The notes: generated by a model from the sequence alone, not told the origin. A stretch of 64,000 nucleotides of DNA from an uncultured Polaribacter sp. (GCF_947497125.1 NZ_CANMFI010000002.1:350748-414747), one strand, 5' to 3'. Counted from the stretch's first letter, positions 43,476 through 53,387 are shown. A program made the numbers and translations.

Positions 43476-46136
43476 ATGATAAAAAAGATTTTACTTATTG
43501 CATGTATCGCTTTTAGCAGTCTTGCAATGGTGGCTCAAACTACTGTAACTGGTACAGTTAAAGATGCTAAAACGGGAGAAACACTTCCTGGAGCAAATAT
43601 TAAAGTTGCTAGAAAAGCGGTAGGAACAACATCAGATTTTGATGGTAATTTTATTTTAAATGTATCAGATAACCCCCCTTTTACAATAGAAGTATCTGTA
43701 CTTGGGTTTAAATCTGCAGAGGTTGAAATTACAAAAAACAACCAAGAAGTAACGGTAAACTTAACAGAAAACGCAACATCTTTAGATGAAATTGTGGTTT
43801 CTGCTTCTAGAACTCCAGAACGTATTATGGAGTCTCCTGTTACTGTAGAAAGAATGGACTCTAGAGCAATTAAAAATACTTCGGCGCCTTCTTTTTATGA
43901 TGGCTTAGAAAACTTAAAAGGTGTAGATGTAAATACAAATAGTTTAACATTTAAATCGGTAAATACACGTGGTTTTGCAACATTTTCGAATACCCGTTTT
44001 ATGCAACTGGTAGACGGTATGGACAATTCTTCTCCGGCTTTAAACTTTGCTTTAGGAAACCTTTTAGGAATGTCTGAATTAGACGTAAAAACAGTAGAAT
44101 TATTACCTGGTGCATCTTCTGCTTTATATGGTGCAAATGCCTTTAACGGTATTATGTTTATGACCAGTAAAAACCCATTTGATGATCAAGGAATTAGTGT
44201 TTCTTTAAAAGGAGGTGTTACAAGTCAAGATGCTGGTGGTAACAATGAGTTTACTGATTTTAATTTAAGAATGGCTTATGCTTTTTCAAATAAATTAGCA
44301 GCTAAAGCAACGTTATCTATCTTAGAAGGTACAGATTGGTATGCAACAGATTATAGAAACACAAACGGAGACGAATATATTCCGGGAGATAGATCTGACC
44401 CAAATTACAACGGAGTTAATGTATACGGAGATGTCGCTTCTAATGACTTTGGTGGAGCAATAGGACGTGTTTCTAGAACAGGTTACAACGAAAGAGACTT
44501 GATGGATTATGGAGTTAAAAGTATAAAATTTGGTGGTTCTTTAAATTATCGTCCATACGGAGATGATCGTTTAGAGCTTATTTTGAATTCTAAAGTAGGT
44601 ACTGGTGACACTCAATATTTAGGAGGACAAAAATATGCCATTAAAAACTTCTTAATGCAACAACACAAACTAGAAGTAAGAGGAAAAAACTTCTTTGTAA
44701 GAGGATATGTAACAAGTGAAGATGCTGGAGATTCTTACAACACTTTATTTGCAGCTTTAAACATAAATAGAGCTTGGAGTTCTGACCAAAATTGGTTTTC
44801 AGAATATGCAGGGGCATATTTGGGTGGAGTGCCTGGTGTTACTGCTAGTTCTCATGAAGCCGCAAGAGCTTTTGCAGATAGGAACCGTTTAATACCTGGA
44901 ACAGCAGGTTTTCAAGAGGCTTTTGATAGAATTACTGCAGATCCAGATTTAATAACAGGAGCAAAGTTTAGAGACGAAACAAAATTGTATCATGCAGATG
45001 CTAATTATAATTTTCAAGACATTATAGACTTCGCAGAAATTCAAGTAGGGGGTTCTTACAGAAGATATTCTTTAAACTCTTTTGGTAATATTTTTACAGA
45101 TGTAAACGGACCAATTGATTATGATGAATATGGTGTTTACACACAAGCTCAAAAAAGCTTTTTAGAAGAAGATCGTTTAAAAGTTACAGCTTCTATACGT
45201 TATGACAAAGCTCAAAACTTTGAAGGTAATTTTTCTCCAAGAGTTTCTTTTGCCTATGCAGGAGGAGAAAATAAAAATCAAAATTTTAGAGCCTCTTTTC
45301 AAACAGGTTTTAGAAACCCAACAACACAAGACCAGTACATTGGTTTAGACGTAGGGAATGCTATTTTATTAGGTGGTGTAGAAGATAACCTAGACAGATT
45401 TAGTACAACTTTTACAGACAATGGTACCTCATACACTATTACAGGAAGAGATGTATATCAAAATGCAAGAACAGTATCTAGTGGTGGTGCGCAGAGTGCT
45501 GATGTAGATTTTGTAAAACCAGAAAAAGTAACTGCTTTTGAATTAGGATATAGAGGTTTGGTAAATACATATAACTCAAACAGACTTACAATCGACTTAA
45601 GTGTTTATTATAACCAATATGAAGATTTTATTGCCAATACAAATGTTATTGTACCATACAATGCAACAGGAGGTGTTAAAATTTTTCAATTATATAGTAA
45701 CTCTAAAGCAGATATTAGTTCATATGGGGCAAGTATCGGTTTAAACACAAAAATTTTAAATGGTTTTGATGTTGGTGTAAACTATACATTATCTAGATTT
45801 GAATTTGACCAAGCTGCTAACCCAGATTTTGAAGCAGGTTTTAACACACCAGAGCACAAATTTAAATTACAGTTTGGAAAAACAGACTTATTTAAAAACT
45901 TTGGTTTTAATGTTAATGCTAGATGGCAAAATGAGTTTAGATGGGAATCTACTTTTATAGATGGTACTATTAATGCAAGAACTGTCTTAGATGCACAGAT
46001 TAACTATGCTATTCCAAGCATGAAATCTATCTTTAAATTAGGAGGCGCTAACTTAACTGGTCAAGAGTATTTAAGCGCACCTGGTGTGGGTGCAATAGGT
46101 TCTCAATATTACTTATCTTGGACAATCAATAACTAA
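43476..46136 (+). CDS. TonB-dependent outer-membrane receptor
   Basis: An 886-residue protein with a signal peptide (about 1-20) and a CarboxypepD_reg-like domain, VTGTVKDAKTGETLPGANIKV (about 23-43). A plug follows (about 105-230) that begins LDEIVVSASRTPERIMESPV and contains the ASSALYGANAFNGIMFM turn. The rest is a 22-strand-type barrel. It is smaller than typical SusC proteins (about 1,000) and resembles siderophore/vitamin or unknown-substrate receptors of Bacteroidota. It is followed 18 bases later by an SGNH lipoprotein gene, so the pair could capture and trim an esterified substrate. Substrate unknown. Confidence 0.92.
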   Translation: MIKKILLIACIAFSSLAMVAQTTVTGTVKDAKTGETLPGANIKVARKAVGTTSDFDGNFILNVSDNPPFTIEVSVLGFKSAEVEITKNNQEVTVNLTENATSLDEIVVSASRTPERIMESPVTVERMDSRAIKNTSAPSFYDGLENLKGVDVNTNSLTFKSVNTRGFATFSNTRFMQLVDGMDNSSPALNFALGNLLGMSELDVKTVELLPGASSALYGANAFNGIMFMTSKNPFDDQGISVSLKGGVTSQDAGGNNEFTDFNLRMAYAFSNKLAAKATLSILEGTDWYATDYRNTNGDEYIPGDRSDPNYNGVNVYGDVASNDFGGAIGRVSRTGYNERDLMDYGVKSIKFGGSLNYRPYGDDRLELILNSKVGTGDTQYLGGQKYAIKNFLMQQHKLEVRGKNFFVRGYVTSEDAGDSYNTLFAALNINRAWSSDQNWFSEYAGAYLGGVPGVTASSHEAARAFADRNRLIPGTAGFQEAFDRITADPDLITGAKFRDETKLYHADANYNFQDIIDFAEIQVGGSYRRYSLNSFGNIFTDVNGPIDYDEYGVYTQAQKSFLEEDRLKVTASIRYDKAQNFEGNFSPRVSFAYAGGENKNQNFRASFQTGFRNPTTQDQYIGLDVGNAILLGGVEDNLDRFSTTFTDNGTSYTITGRDVYQNARTVSSGGAQSADVDFVKPEKVTAFELGYRGLVNTYNSNRLTIDLSVYYNQYEDFIANTNVIVPYNATGGVKIFQLYSNSKADISSYGASIGLNTKILNGFDVGVNYTLSRFEFDQAANPDFEAGFNTPEHKFKLQFGKTDLFKNFGFNVNARWQNEFRWESTFIDGTINARTVLDAQINYAIPSMKSIFKLGGANLTGQEYLSAPGVGAIGSQYYLSWTINN

Positions 46137-46154
46137 TAAATAATAACATATTTC

Positions 46155-47660
46155 ATGAAAAATTATAAATATATAGCAGCACTTCTTATATCTGTTGGTT
46201 TTGCATCTTGTGATGTAAACAACGAATTAGATGTAATTGAAGGAGCTACAATGCCAGAAGTAGCCTTAAATAAAAACGACATAGATTTCTCTAAATACAT
46301 TGCTGTTGGTGCTTCATTTACAGCAGGTTTTACAGATAATGGTTTGTTTATTGCTGGGCAAGAAAATTCGTTTCCAAACATCTTAGCAGAAAAGTTTGGT
46401 ACAGAATTTAAGCAACCTTTAATGAATGACAATTTTGGTGGCTTAATTGTTGCAGGAAGTTCAGTGATTAGCCCTGTAACTAATGAGCGTCTTTTTTCAG
46501 AGAGATTGGTTTTTGGAGGTGCAGGACCAGTACCATTAAAAAACTTAAACCCTTCGGCAATGTCTACTACAGATTTTGCTTTAAATAATCCTACAGGCCC
46601 TTTTAATAACCTAGGGGTACCTGGGGCAAAAAGCTTTCATTTAATAGCACCAGGTTATGGTAGTTTGGCTAATTTTCCTGCAGCAGCAAACCCTTATGCG
46701 GTTAGAATGACAGGCACTTCGCCTAATAAATCTATTTTAGAATTGGCAGAAGAACAAAACCCAACCTTTTTTACTTTATCTGAAGTTGGTGGTAATGATG
46801 TGTTAGGTTATGCAACTTCCGGAGGTGATGGTTCTGATGTAATTACAGACATAGCTACTTTTGATTTTGCTTTAAATACATTAGTAAATGGGTTAACCGC
46901 TAATGGAGCAAAGGGAGCGATAGGTAATTTACCTGATATTACAAGTTTATCTTATTTTACAACTGTAACATATAACGCAGTTCCATTAGGAGAGCCAAAT
47001 GTAACTGCTTTAAATACAGGTTATGCAGCTTATAACGAAGGGATAAAACAAGGTTTTGCTTTTTTAGTAGCAAATACACCGATGACACAAGAAATGGCCG
47101 ATGCGGAAATTGCTAAAAGAACAATAAATTTTTCTGTGGGTCAAAATGCAATTGTTATAATGGATGAAAACTTAACTGATTTAACAGCAATAAACCCAAG
47201 CTTAATAAGTATGAGACAAGCAACGCCAGAAGATTTAATTTTGTTGCCTGCATCTAGTTTACTTCCAACAGGGGTTGGTTCACAAACTCCATTAGGAGAT
47301 ACTTATGTTTTGTTACCTGAAGAACAAATGGAAATTAAAAATGCTACAACTGCTTATAATGCATCTATTTCTGCTATTGCTTCTGCTAAAGGGTTAGCAT
47401 TAGTAGACTTAAATGCTGTTTTAATAGAAGCTTCAACTACTGGGATTTCATTTGACAACCAACCTATGGATACTAGTTTAGTTTTTGGTGGATTAGTAAG
47501 TTTAGATGGTGTACATTTAACAGGTAGAGGTTATGCGTTAATGGCAAACAGCTTTTTAAAAGCTATTGATAATACTTACGGTTCTAATTTTACAACAGCT
47601 ACAAATGGATTGGCTAAAGCACAAGACTATCCTACAAATTATTCTCCTACTTTACAATAA
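46155..47660 (+). CDS. SGNH/GDSL-hydrolase-like lipoprotein
   Basis: A 501-residue lipoprotein with lipobox cysteine C19 (GFASC). SGNH motifs are visible: block I YIAVGASFTAGFTDN, with the nucleophile Ser in GAS rather than GDS (about 48-62); block III VGGNDVLGY (about 210-218), with Gly-x-Asn-Asp; and block V LDGVHLTGRGYALMAN, with the Asp-x-x-His catalytic pair (about 452-467). Such enzymes cleave esters, for example acetylated sugars or lipids. It follows the TonB receptor by 18 bases and is followed by a strong terminator, so it is probably a two-gene operon. Confidence 0.87.
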   Translation: MKNYKYIAALLISVGFASCDVNNELDVIEGATMPEVALNKNDIDFSKYIAVGASFTAGFTDNGLFIAGQENSFPNILAEKFGTEFKQPLMNDNFGGLIVAGSSVISPVTNERLFSERLVFGGAGPVPLKNLNPSAMSTTDFALNNPTGPFNNLGVPGAKSFHLIAPGYGSLANFPAAANPYAVRMTGTSPNKSILELAEEQNPTFFTLSEVGGNDVLGYATSGGDGSDVITDIATFDFALNTLVNGLTANGAKGAIGNLPDITSLSYFTTVTYNAVPLGEPNVTALNTGYAAYNEGIKQGFAFLVANTPMTQEMADAEIAKRTINFSVGQNAIVIMDENLTDLTAINPSLISMRQATPEDLILLPASSLLPTGVGSQTPLGDTYVLLPEEQMEIKNATTAYNASISAIASAKGLALVDLNAVLIEASTTGISFDNQPMDTSLVFGGLVSLDGVHLTGRGYALMANSFLKAIDNTYGSNFTTATNGLAKAQDYPTNYSPTLQ

Positions 47661-47680
47661 GAGAATACATTTTAGTAAAT

Positions 47681-47715
47681 AAAAAAGGTTGAGAATTTAA
47701 TTCTCAACCTTTTTT
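47681..47715. terminator. Bidirectional intrinsic terminator
   Basis: A 15-bp perfect stem (47681-47695 and 47701-47715, AAAAAAGGTTGAGAA with its complement) and a 5-base loop, between the convergent SGNH and cysteine desulfurase genes. Confidence 0.92.
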
Positions 47716-47736
47716 GTTTTATGATAGTAAAGAGCT

Positions 47737-48951
47737 TTAAGAAAGCATTTGTACAGCTCTTTTTAAACCAGCTACCAATACATCTATTTCTTCTTTTGTA
47801 TTGTAAAAAGAAAAAGAAGCTCTAACGGTACCAGGTATTTTATAAAAATCCATGATTGGTTGTGCACAATGATGCCCCGTTCTTACTGCAATACCTAATT
47901 TATCTAAAATAGCACCAATATCATACGGGTGAATTTCATTTACATTAAAAGAAATAACCGCTGTCTTTTTAGCCGTTGTTCCGTATATTTTTAAACCTGC
48001 TATTTTTAGCAACTCTTGGGTTCCGTAATTTAAAAGTTCTTCTTCGTATTTGGCAATGTTGTTAAACCCTACAGAGTTCATATAATCTAAGGCCGCACCA
48101 AAAGCAATACCTCCACAAATGTTTGGTGTACCAGCTTCAAATTTATGAGGTAAACCTGCATAGGTTGTTTTTTCAAAAGAAACCGTAGCAATCATTTCTC
48201 CCCCACCTTGGTAAGGTGGTAGTTTTTCTAACCACTCTTGTTTACCATATAACAAACCAACACCGGTTGGTCCACATAATTTATGGGCAGAGGCTACATA
48301 AAAATCTACATCTAAAGCTTGAACATCTGGTTTTATATGCGGTGTAGCTTGCGCGCCATCAATTAAAACAGCTGCGTTAAATTGGTGTGCTTTTTCTATA
48401 ATTTCTTCTATTGGATTTACAGTACCTAAAGCATTTGAAACATGGTTGCAAAAGACAAGTTTTGTTTTTTCGTTAACCAATTCGTCATATACTTTCATGT
48501 CTAAAGAACCATCTATCAACATTGGTATTACCTTTAAAATAGCCCCTGTTTTTTCACACAACATTTGCCAAGGCACTATGTTAGAATGATGTTCTAAAGC
48601 AGACACAATTATTTCATCACCCTTATTTAAAAGAGTTGCAAATCCTGCTGCCACCATATTAATACTATGTGTGGTACCAGCAGTTAATATTATTTCATAA
48701 GCATGTGCTGCGTTAAAATGATGTTGAATTTTTAAACGTGCTTCTTCGTATTTATCTGTTGCCTCTTGACTTAAGGTATGTACACCTCTGTGAATATTAG
48801 CATTGTAATTGCTGTAATAATCTACAATACTATCAATTACAACTTGTGGGGTTTGAGAGGTAGCGGCATTATCAAAATACACTAAAGGCTTGCCGTTTAC
48901 TTGTCTTTTTAGAATAGGAAAATCTGCTCGAATTTTATCAACATTAATCAT
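47737..48951 (-). CDS. sufS: Cysteine desulfurase, SufS/CsdA type
   Basis: A protein of 404 residues from the ATG at 48951; a GTG at 48960 would add three residues. This PLP enzyme converts cysteine to alanine and delivers sulfur for Fe-S cluster assembly. The PLP lysine lies in YVASAHKLCGPTGVGLLYGK (about 217-236), and the catalytic cysteine in GIAVRTGHHCAQPIMDFY (about 352-369). Other suf genes (sufBCD, sufE) are not adjacent here. TATCTTTG at 48970-48977 on the same strand is a good -7 element, 18 bases before the ATG, and supports that start. Confidence 0.95.
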   Translation of the reverse strand: MINVDKIRADFPILKRQVNGKPLVYFDNAATSQTPQVVIDSIVDYYSNYNANIHRGVHTLSQEATDKYEEARLKIQHHFNAAHAYEIILTAGTTHSINMVAAGFATLLNKGDEIIVSALEHHSNIVPWQMLCEKTGAILKVIPMLIDGSLDMKVYDELVNEKTKLVFCNHVSNALGTVNPIEEIIEKAHQFNAAVLIDGAQATPHIKPDVQALDVDFYVASAHKLCGPTGVGLLYGKQEWLEKLPPYQGGGEMIATVSFEKTTYAGLPHKFEAGTPNICGGIAFGAALDYMNSVGFNNIAKYEEELLNYGTQELLKIAGLKIYGTTAKKTAVISFNVNEIHPYDIGAILDKLGIAVRTGHHCAQPIMDFYKIPGTVRASFSFYNTKEEIDVLVAGLKRAVQMLS

Positions 48952-48969
48952 ACTAATCACATTTAGTTA

Positions 48970-48977
48970 CAAAGATA
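48970..48977 (-). promoter_or_regulatory. -7 promoter element of sufS
   Basis: TATCTTTG on the minus strand matches TANNTTTG, 18 bases before the chosen ATG. Confidence 0.5.
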
Positions 48978-49050
48978 ATAGATGTAATTTTAAAGTTTTC
49001 ATAAACTGAATATGATTTTCTTATTTTTACATCATTAAATCACATATCAA

Positions 49051-50370
49051 ATGAAAATTTTTAAACGATTTCTACTTTTACTACTCTTTTTTATTTTAAT
49101 AACGGTAGTTTATAATTATTCGAAACTAGATCTTTTGGCAGGTTACGCGGCAAAAAACACAGCTTCATCTGTTTTTGTAGCCAATAGAACACTTTCTTTT
49201 ACAGACACAACAGATAATAACTTTTCTCCGATTAATTTAGCGTCAAATAAAGTAGATCTAAAATCAAACACAGCTACTTCATCTGCTTTTGGATTGTTAA
49301 CCAGAAAGGCGGTAAAAAGAGCAGGTTTAGGAACCGTTTTAATTACAGACGACGCAGATGTATCTGCAAGCTACTTAAGCCCTAATAGAGCTAAAAATTA
49401 CACCTCTGTTGCGTACCCTTACGGAAACTTACCAAACAAAGATTCCGTTTTTAACAATATAGATTATCAAAAATTAAATAAAACAGTTGCTTCTATTTTT
49501 GGGGTTGATAAATCAAGGGCAGTTTTGGTGCTTTACAAAGACCATATTATTGCAGAAAAATATGACGAAGGTTTTACCAAAGAGTCTAAAATTTTAGGAT
49601 GGTCTATGACCAAGAGTCTTTTAAGTACTGTTTTCGGGGTTTTAGAGCATCAGAATAAATTAAAAGTAAGCGATAAAGCACCAATTTTGTCTTGGCAAAA
49701 TGATGACCGAAAAAATATTACGATTAATAATTTATTACAAATGAATTCTGGCCTAGAATGGGATGAAAATTATGATAAAATATCTGACGTTACTAAAATG
49801 CTTTTTTTAGACAGAGACATGACCAAGGCACAAGAGTTAAAGCCTTTAATTGGTAAGCCAAACGAATCGTTTAATTATTCTTCTGGCACCTCAAATTTAT
49901 TGTCTGGTATTGTAAGAAAACAATTTAAAACACACCAATCTTATTTAGATTTTTGGTATGCCCAACTCATAGATAAAATAGGCATGCACTCTATGGTTTT
50001 AGAGGCAGATTTAAGTGGTAATTACGTTGCCTCTTCTTATGCTTGGGCAACTGCTAGAGATTGGGCAAAGTTTGGTTTGTTGTACTTGCACAATGGCTCT
50101 TGGAATGGCACTCAAATTTTTGATAAGCAATGGGTAAACTATGTAACTACACCCACACCAACATCTAACGGAACTTATGGAGCACAATTTTGGTTAAATA
50201 CAGAAAATCAGTTTAAAGACGTGCCTAAAAACATGTATTTTGCAGACGGATATCAAGGGCAACGAATTTATATTTTACCCGACCAAGACATGGTTATTGT
50301 GCGCTTTGGTCTTAAGAATTTTAACGAAAACCTATTTTTAAAAGAGTTGATTTCTGCTATTAAACAATAA
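49051..50370 (+). CDS. Serine hydrolase of the beta-lactamase / class C PBP family
   Basis: A 439-residue protein with an N-terminal membrane anchor or signal (about 5-25). The catalytic SxxK is LGWSMTKSLLSTVFGVLEH (Ser about residue 185), followed by the LLQMNSGLEW pattern (about 230), the YSSGTSNLLSG stretch replacing YxN (about 274-284), and a GTYGAQFWLN region near the end. It may act as an esterase, a peptidase or a 6-aminohexanoate-hydrolase-like enzyme. Antibiotic resistance is not implied. It is convergent with the PfkB gene. Confidence 0.88.
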   Translation: MKIFKRFLLLLLFFILITVVYNYSKLDLLAGYAAKNTASSVFVANRTLSFTDTTDNNFSPINLASNKVDLKSNTATSSAFGLLTRKAVKRAGLGTVLITDDADVSASYLSPNRAKNYTSVAYPYGNLPNKDSVFNNIDYQKLNKTVASIFGVDKSRAVLVLYKDHIIAEKYDEGFTKESKILGWSMTKSLLSTVFGVLEHQNKLKVSDKAPILSWQNDDRKNITINNLLQMNSGLEWDENYDKISDVTKMLFLDRDMTKAQELKPLIGKPNESFNYSSGTSNLLSGIVRKQFKTHQSYLDFWYAQLIDKIGMHSMVLEADLSGNYVASSYAWATARDWAKFGLLYLHNGSWNGTQIFDKQWVNYVTTPTPTSNGTYGAQFWLNTENQFKDVPKNMYFADGYQGQRIYILPDQDMVIVRFGLKNFNENLFLKELISAIKQ

Positions 50371-50379
50371 CATTGGTAT

Positions 50380-51261
50380 TTAAAGAGTCATTATTTTTTT
50401 AATGTCTTCTGATGATATTTTAGGGTTTGCTCCTTGGTTTTTTGCTACTAAAGCACCTACAGCACAAGCTGTGTTGATTGCTATTTGTGGGTTGGTTTTT
50501 TTTAATAAATGATGTATTAATGTTGCTAAAAAAGAGTCTCCAGAGCCAACAGTGTCTGCTACTTTAATTGCATAGCCATTGTTTTCATAAAATTGATTTT
50601 CATAAAAAAGAATGGCACCATTTGCGCCTCTTGTAACACAAATTTTATTGGTATTTGTGTGTTTGGCTATGTATTGTATGTTTTCTTTTAAACTTTGATT
50701 TTTGTATCCTAAAGATTGGTTAATTTCAAAAAGTTCATCATCATTAAACTTTATAAATGATGCTTTTTGCATAAACTCGGTTAACACATTTAATTGGTAA
50801 TGTGGCGGTCTTAAATTAACATCAAAAACAGTAAAATTAGCACTACTTAATAAGTTGACAAGTGTTTCTTTAGAGGTGTTATTTCTTGCTACTAAGCTTC
50901 CAAAAATAAAAGCATCAGAATTAGTAACCACTTCTTTAATGGCATTATTATTCTCAATATAATCCCAAGCACAAGGTTGTTTTATGGTGTAGCTAGCAGC
51001 ACCTTTATCGTCTAAAAGCACCTTTACATTACTAGTATTGTAGTCGGTATTTTTTTGAATAAAATCTACCGATAATCCCTGTTCTTTTATATAATTGATA
51101 ATTTCTAAGCCTTCATCATCATTACCAACACTACTAATTATGGCAACATTATTGGTAAAAGAATGAAGCCTAAGTGCTACATTTAATGGTGCGCCACCAA
51201 TTTTTTTATGCGTAGGAAAAACATCCCAAAGCACTTCACCAAAACAAGCTATTTTCGACAT
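50380..51261 (-). CDS. PfkB-family sugar kinase, probably fructokinase
   Basis: A protein of 293 residues from the ATG at 51261. The longer frame would overlap the GH65 gene by 60 bases, whereas this ATG shares one base with the GH65 stop (TAATG), a typical coupled junction. The N-terminal IACFGEVLWDVFPTHKKIGG (about 4-23) is the pfkB fructokinase start. The C-terminal ATP/catalytic motif is KVADTVGSGDSFLATLIHHL (about 241-260), with the catalytic Asp. It would phosphorylate a hexose inside the cell. It is the last gene of the alpha-glucoside cluster and suggests that one imported sugar yields fructose or glucose needing phosphorylation. Confidence 0.9.
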   Translation of the reverse strand: MSKIACFGEVLWDVFPTHKKIGGAPLNVALRLHSFTNNVAIISSVGNDDEGLEIINYIKEQGLSVDFIQKNTDYNTSNVKVLLDDKGAASYTIKQPCAWDYIENNNAIKEVVTNSDAFIFGSLVARNNTSKETLVNLLSSANFTVFDVNLRPPHYQLNVLTEFMQKASFIKFNDDELFEINQSLGYKNQSLKENIQYIAKHTNTNKICVTRGANGAILFYENQFYENNGYAIKVADTVGSGDSFLATLIHHLLKKTNPQIAINTACAVGALVAKNQGANPKISSEDIKKIMTL

Positions 51262-53291
51262 TATTTTTTTTGTATTGTTTTTTGATTCAACCCAACACCC
51301 TTTAAAGTTAATGAACTCCATTTTCTTGGTAGTGTCGACTTTAATTCTGAGATACCGTTTGGGGTTATTTCTAAACCTCCAAAACCAAATAAAACAGATT
51401 GTAACATTCCGCCTGCACCTGTTGCAAAATAAGGATTTGTACCGCCTGCAGTTTCTGCCAATACCCCAAAAGGAGGTAGTTCATTCGGGTAATAACTTTT
51501 TTCAAATAACTCAAAAGCTTTCGAGGTATTTCCTATTCGAGAGTATAATACAGATAAAATAGCACTTCCCATTGCTGGGCCGTCTTTTGCCAATTTAGGT
51601 TCGTAATATTGTAAGTCTTTTAAAATATGTTCTTTTTTAGTAACAATTTTTAATGGAAAAGCCAATAAGTTTACATCGGTTTGTTTTATAGTTACACCGT
51701 TGTAGGTACTGTTTTCTTTTGTTGTACCATCTTCGAATGTAAGAATAGGAATGTTTTTTGCTACATGCCTCCAATCTGCATTTGGTTTTTTATTTAATTT
51801 TTCTGCGGCTAAAGAAGCGTATTCTAAAACTGTTTTAACCATACCGTTGGTAAAAGCATTGTTGTCTATGTTTTCTTCCCATTCATTGGCGCCAATTACA
51901 TTTTTTATATCGTAAGCATTTTCGCCATTTCTTTCAACTCTACTTGCCCAAAAATCTGCAACTTCTTTTAACACAGGATATCCGCGTGTTTCTAACCAAT
52001 CGGTGTCTTGTGTTACTTCAAAATATTTCCAGAAAGCCCAGCCAACAGTAGCTGTTATGTGTTGCTGAAAAGGGCCGGTTAATGCCCAAACAGGTGTATC
52101 TTCTGATCCATCTTCTGCAGATTCCCAAGGAAACATAACTCCATCATAACCATGTGCAAAAGCATTTGCTTTAGCAGCTGCTAAACGCTCGAAACGATAT
52201 TCTAATAAAGATTTTGCAATGTCTGGTTGTAATACTAAAAGCGGAGGATACATCCATAATTCAGTATCCCAAAACACGTGACCGTTATAGCCTAACCCAG
52301 ACAATCCCATTGGCGAAAGTGAATATGCTGTGCCTTTTCTGGCAAAAGAATATAAGTGGTATAGTGCAGATCTTACTGCTCTTTGAGATTTTAGGTCTCC
52401 TGTTATTTCAATATCACTCTCCCACAAGGTATTCCAAGCACTGTTATGTGCTTTTTCTAATCGTTCAATTCCTTCTAGTTTTGCAAAAATAGTTAACCGT
52501 TCTACTTCGTTTAATGGGTCGTTATTATGCACAGAAGACATGGTGCTACCTACCAAAGCAAATCGATATGTTTCACCGGCCTTTAATTTTCTTCTAAATT
52601 TCATTAGATGCATATTATAATCCCAATCTTCATGAATTATATGAGGTTCCTTTCCATGTTTTTCTGGAAAAATAAATGAAGTTGAAGTTGCCACTTTTTT
52701 ATCACCAGGGCTAAATGCCAAAGATGTCATTAGCGGAATTAAAACATGCGGCCTATCGATTTCTGAGTATAAATTACGAACGTCTTTAAGGTGATTTGGT
52801 GCAGTAATATAATTAATAGGAGTAATTTCCACATCTTTTTTAGCGGTAATTTCTACAATACTCATAGCGCTAAAAGGCAAATTTCTTAAAGACATATTTT
52901 TATGAACAACAGAAAGCTTATTACCAACATTAAAGGTAGTAATTAGCGTTGCTTTTTTCATGTCTAGCGTTTGCTTATATTTCTCTATTGTTTTTTTATC
53001 AATTCTTACACCATCAACCTCTAAATGCATATTCATATGACTAAAGGTTTTTAAAATATTACTAACCCTGCCTCTTTGGTAATAATCATAAACACCATTT
53101 AAAATAACTTCATCTACTTTTAATGGCTCTGCAGAAGATACCATACCTACCATACCATTGGCTACCGTAATACCGTAATAATTATTAGCATCTATCTTAT
53201 CTGCTTCAATATGCCAAGGCGAATCAGAAAAATTTTGTGATTGCAGATATGTAAAAGATAGTAATAGTAAAAAAAGGTGTAGTTTTTTCAT
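51261..53291 (-). CDS. Secreted GH65 family glycoside hydrolase / phosphorylase-like enzyme
   Basis: A 676-residue protein with a signal peptide (about 1-18, ending LQSQ). The GH65 domains follow: an N-terminal beta-sandwich, then an (alpha/alpha)6 barrel with GYNGHVFWDTELWMYPPLLV (about 336-355). The catalytic acid is in VIGANEWEENIDNNAFTNGM (about 466-485), matching the GH65 consensus GPDEYHxxVDNNAFTN. Intracellular GH65 members are phosphorylases, while a secreted one is more likely a hydrolase: kojibiose hydrolases of this kind are known from Flavobacterium johnsoniae and Mucilaginibacter. I infer an alpha-glucoside hydrolase, possibly acting on kojibiose. It overlaps the PfkB gene by one base. 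Confidence 0.88.
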   Translation of the reverse strand: MKKLHLFLLLLSFTYLQSQNFSDSPWHIEADKIDANNYYGITVANGMVGMVSSAEPLKVDEVILNGVYDYYQRGRVSNILKTFSHMNMHLEVDGVRIDKKTIEKYKQTLDMKKATLITTFNVGNKLSVVHKNMSLRNLPFSAMSIVEITAKKDVEITPINYITAPNHLKDVRNLYSEIDRPHVLIPLMTSLAFSPGDKKVATSTSFIFPEKHGKEPHIIHEDWDYNMHLMKFRRKLKAGETYRFALVGSTMSSVHNNDPLNEVERLTIFAKLEGIERLEKAHNSAWNTLWESDIEITGDLKSQRAVRSALYHLYSFARKGTAYSLSPMGLSGLGYNGHVFWDTELWMYPPLLVLQPDIAKSLLEYRFERLAAAKANAFAHGYDGVMFPWESAEDGSEDTPVWALTGPFQQHITATVGWAFWKYFEVTQDTDWLETRGYPVLKEVADFWASRVERNGENAYDIKNVIGANEWEENIDNNAFTNGMVKTVLEYASLAAEKLNKKPNADWRHVAKNIPILTFEDGTTKENSTYNGVTIKQTDVNLLAFPLKIVTKKEHILKDLQYYEPKLAKDGPAMGSAILSVLYSRIGNTSKAFELFEKSYYPNELPPFGVLAETAGGTNPYFATGAGGMLQSVLFGFGGLEITPNGISELKSTLPRKWSSLTLKGVGLNQKTIQKK

Positions 53292-53312
53292 TTTTTTAAA
53301 TTTTAGTTAGCA

Positions 53313-53327
53313 GTTCTTATAAAGAAC
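53313..53327. promoter_or_regulatory. Inverted repeat upstream of GH65
   Basis: GTTCTT-ATA-AAGAAC, a perfect 6-bp inverted repeat in the 96-base gap before the GH65 start. It may be an operator or an RNA hairpin. Confidence 0.3.
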
Positions 53328-53387
53328 GAGTAAAAGGTAGTTAAAGCATTTTACCGATGGAAAAAATTAAGTTTAAATATAGCTAAA

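Noticed and set aside
49051..50370. Antibiotic-resistance beta-lactamase
   Set aside because: The class C-like fold with SxxK is shared by many esterases and peptidases. The YxN motif is changed to YSS, and no resistance context is seen.
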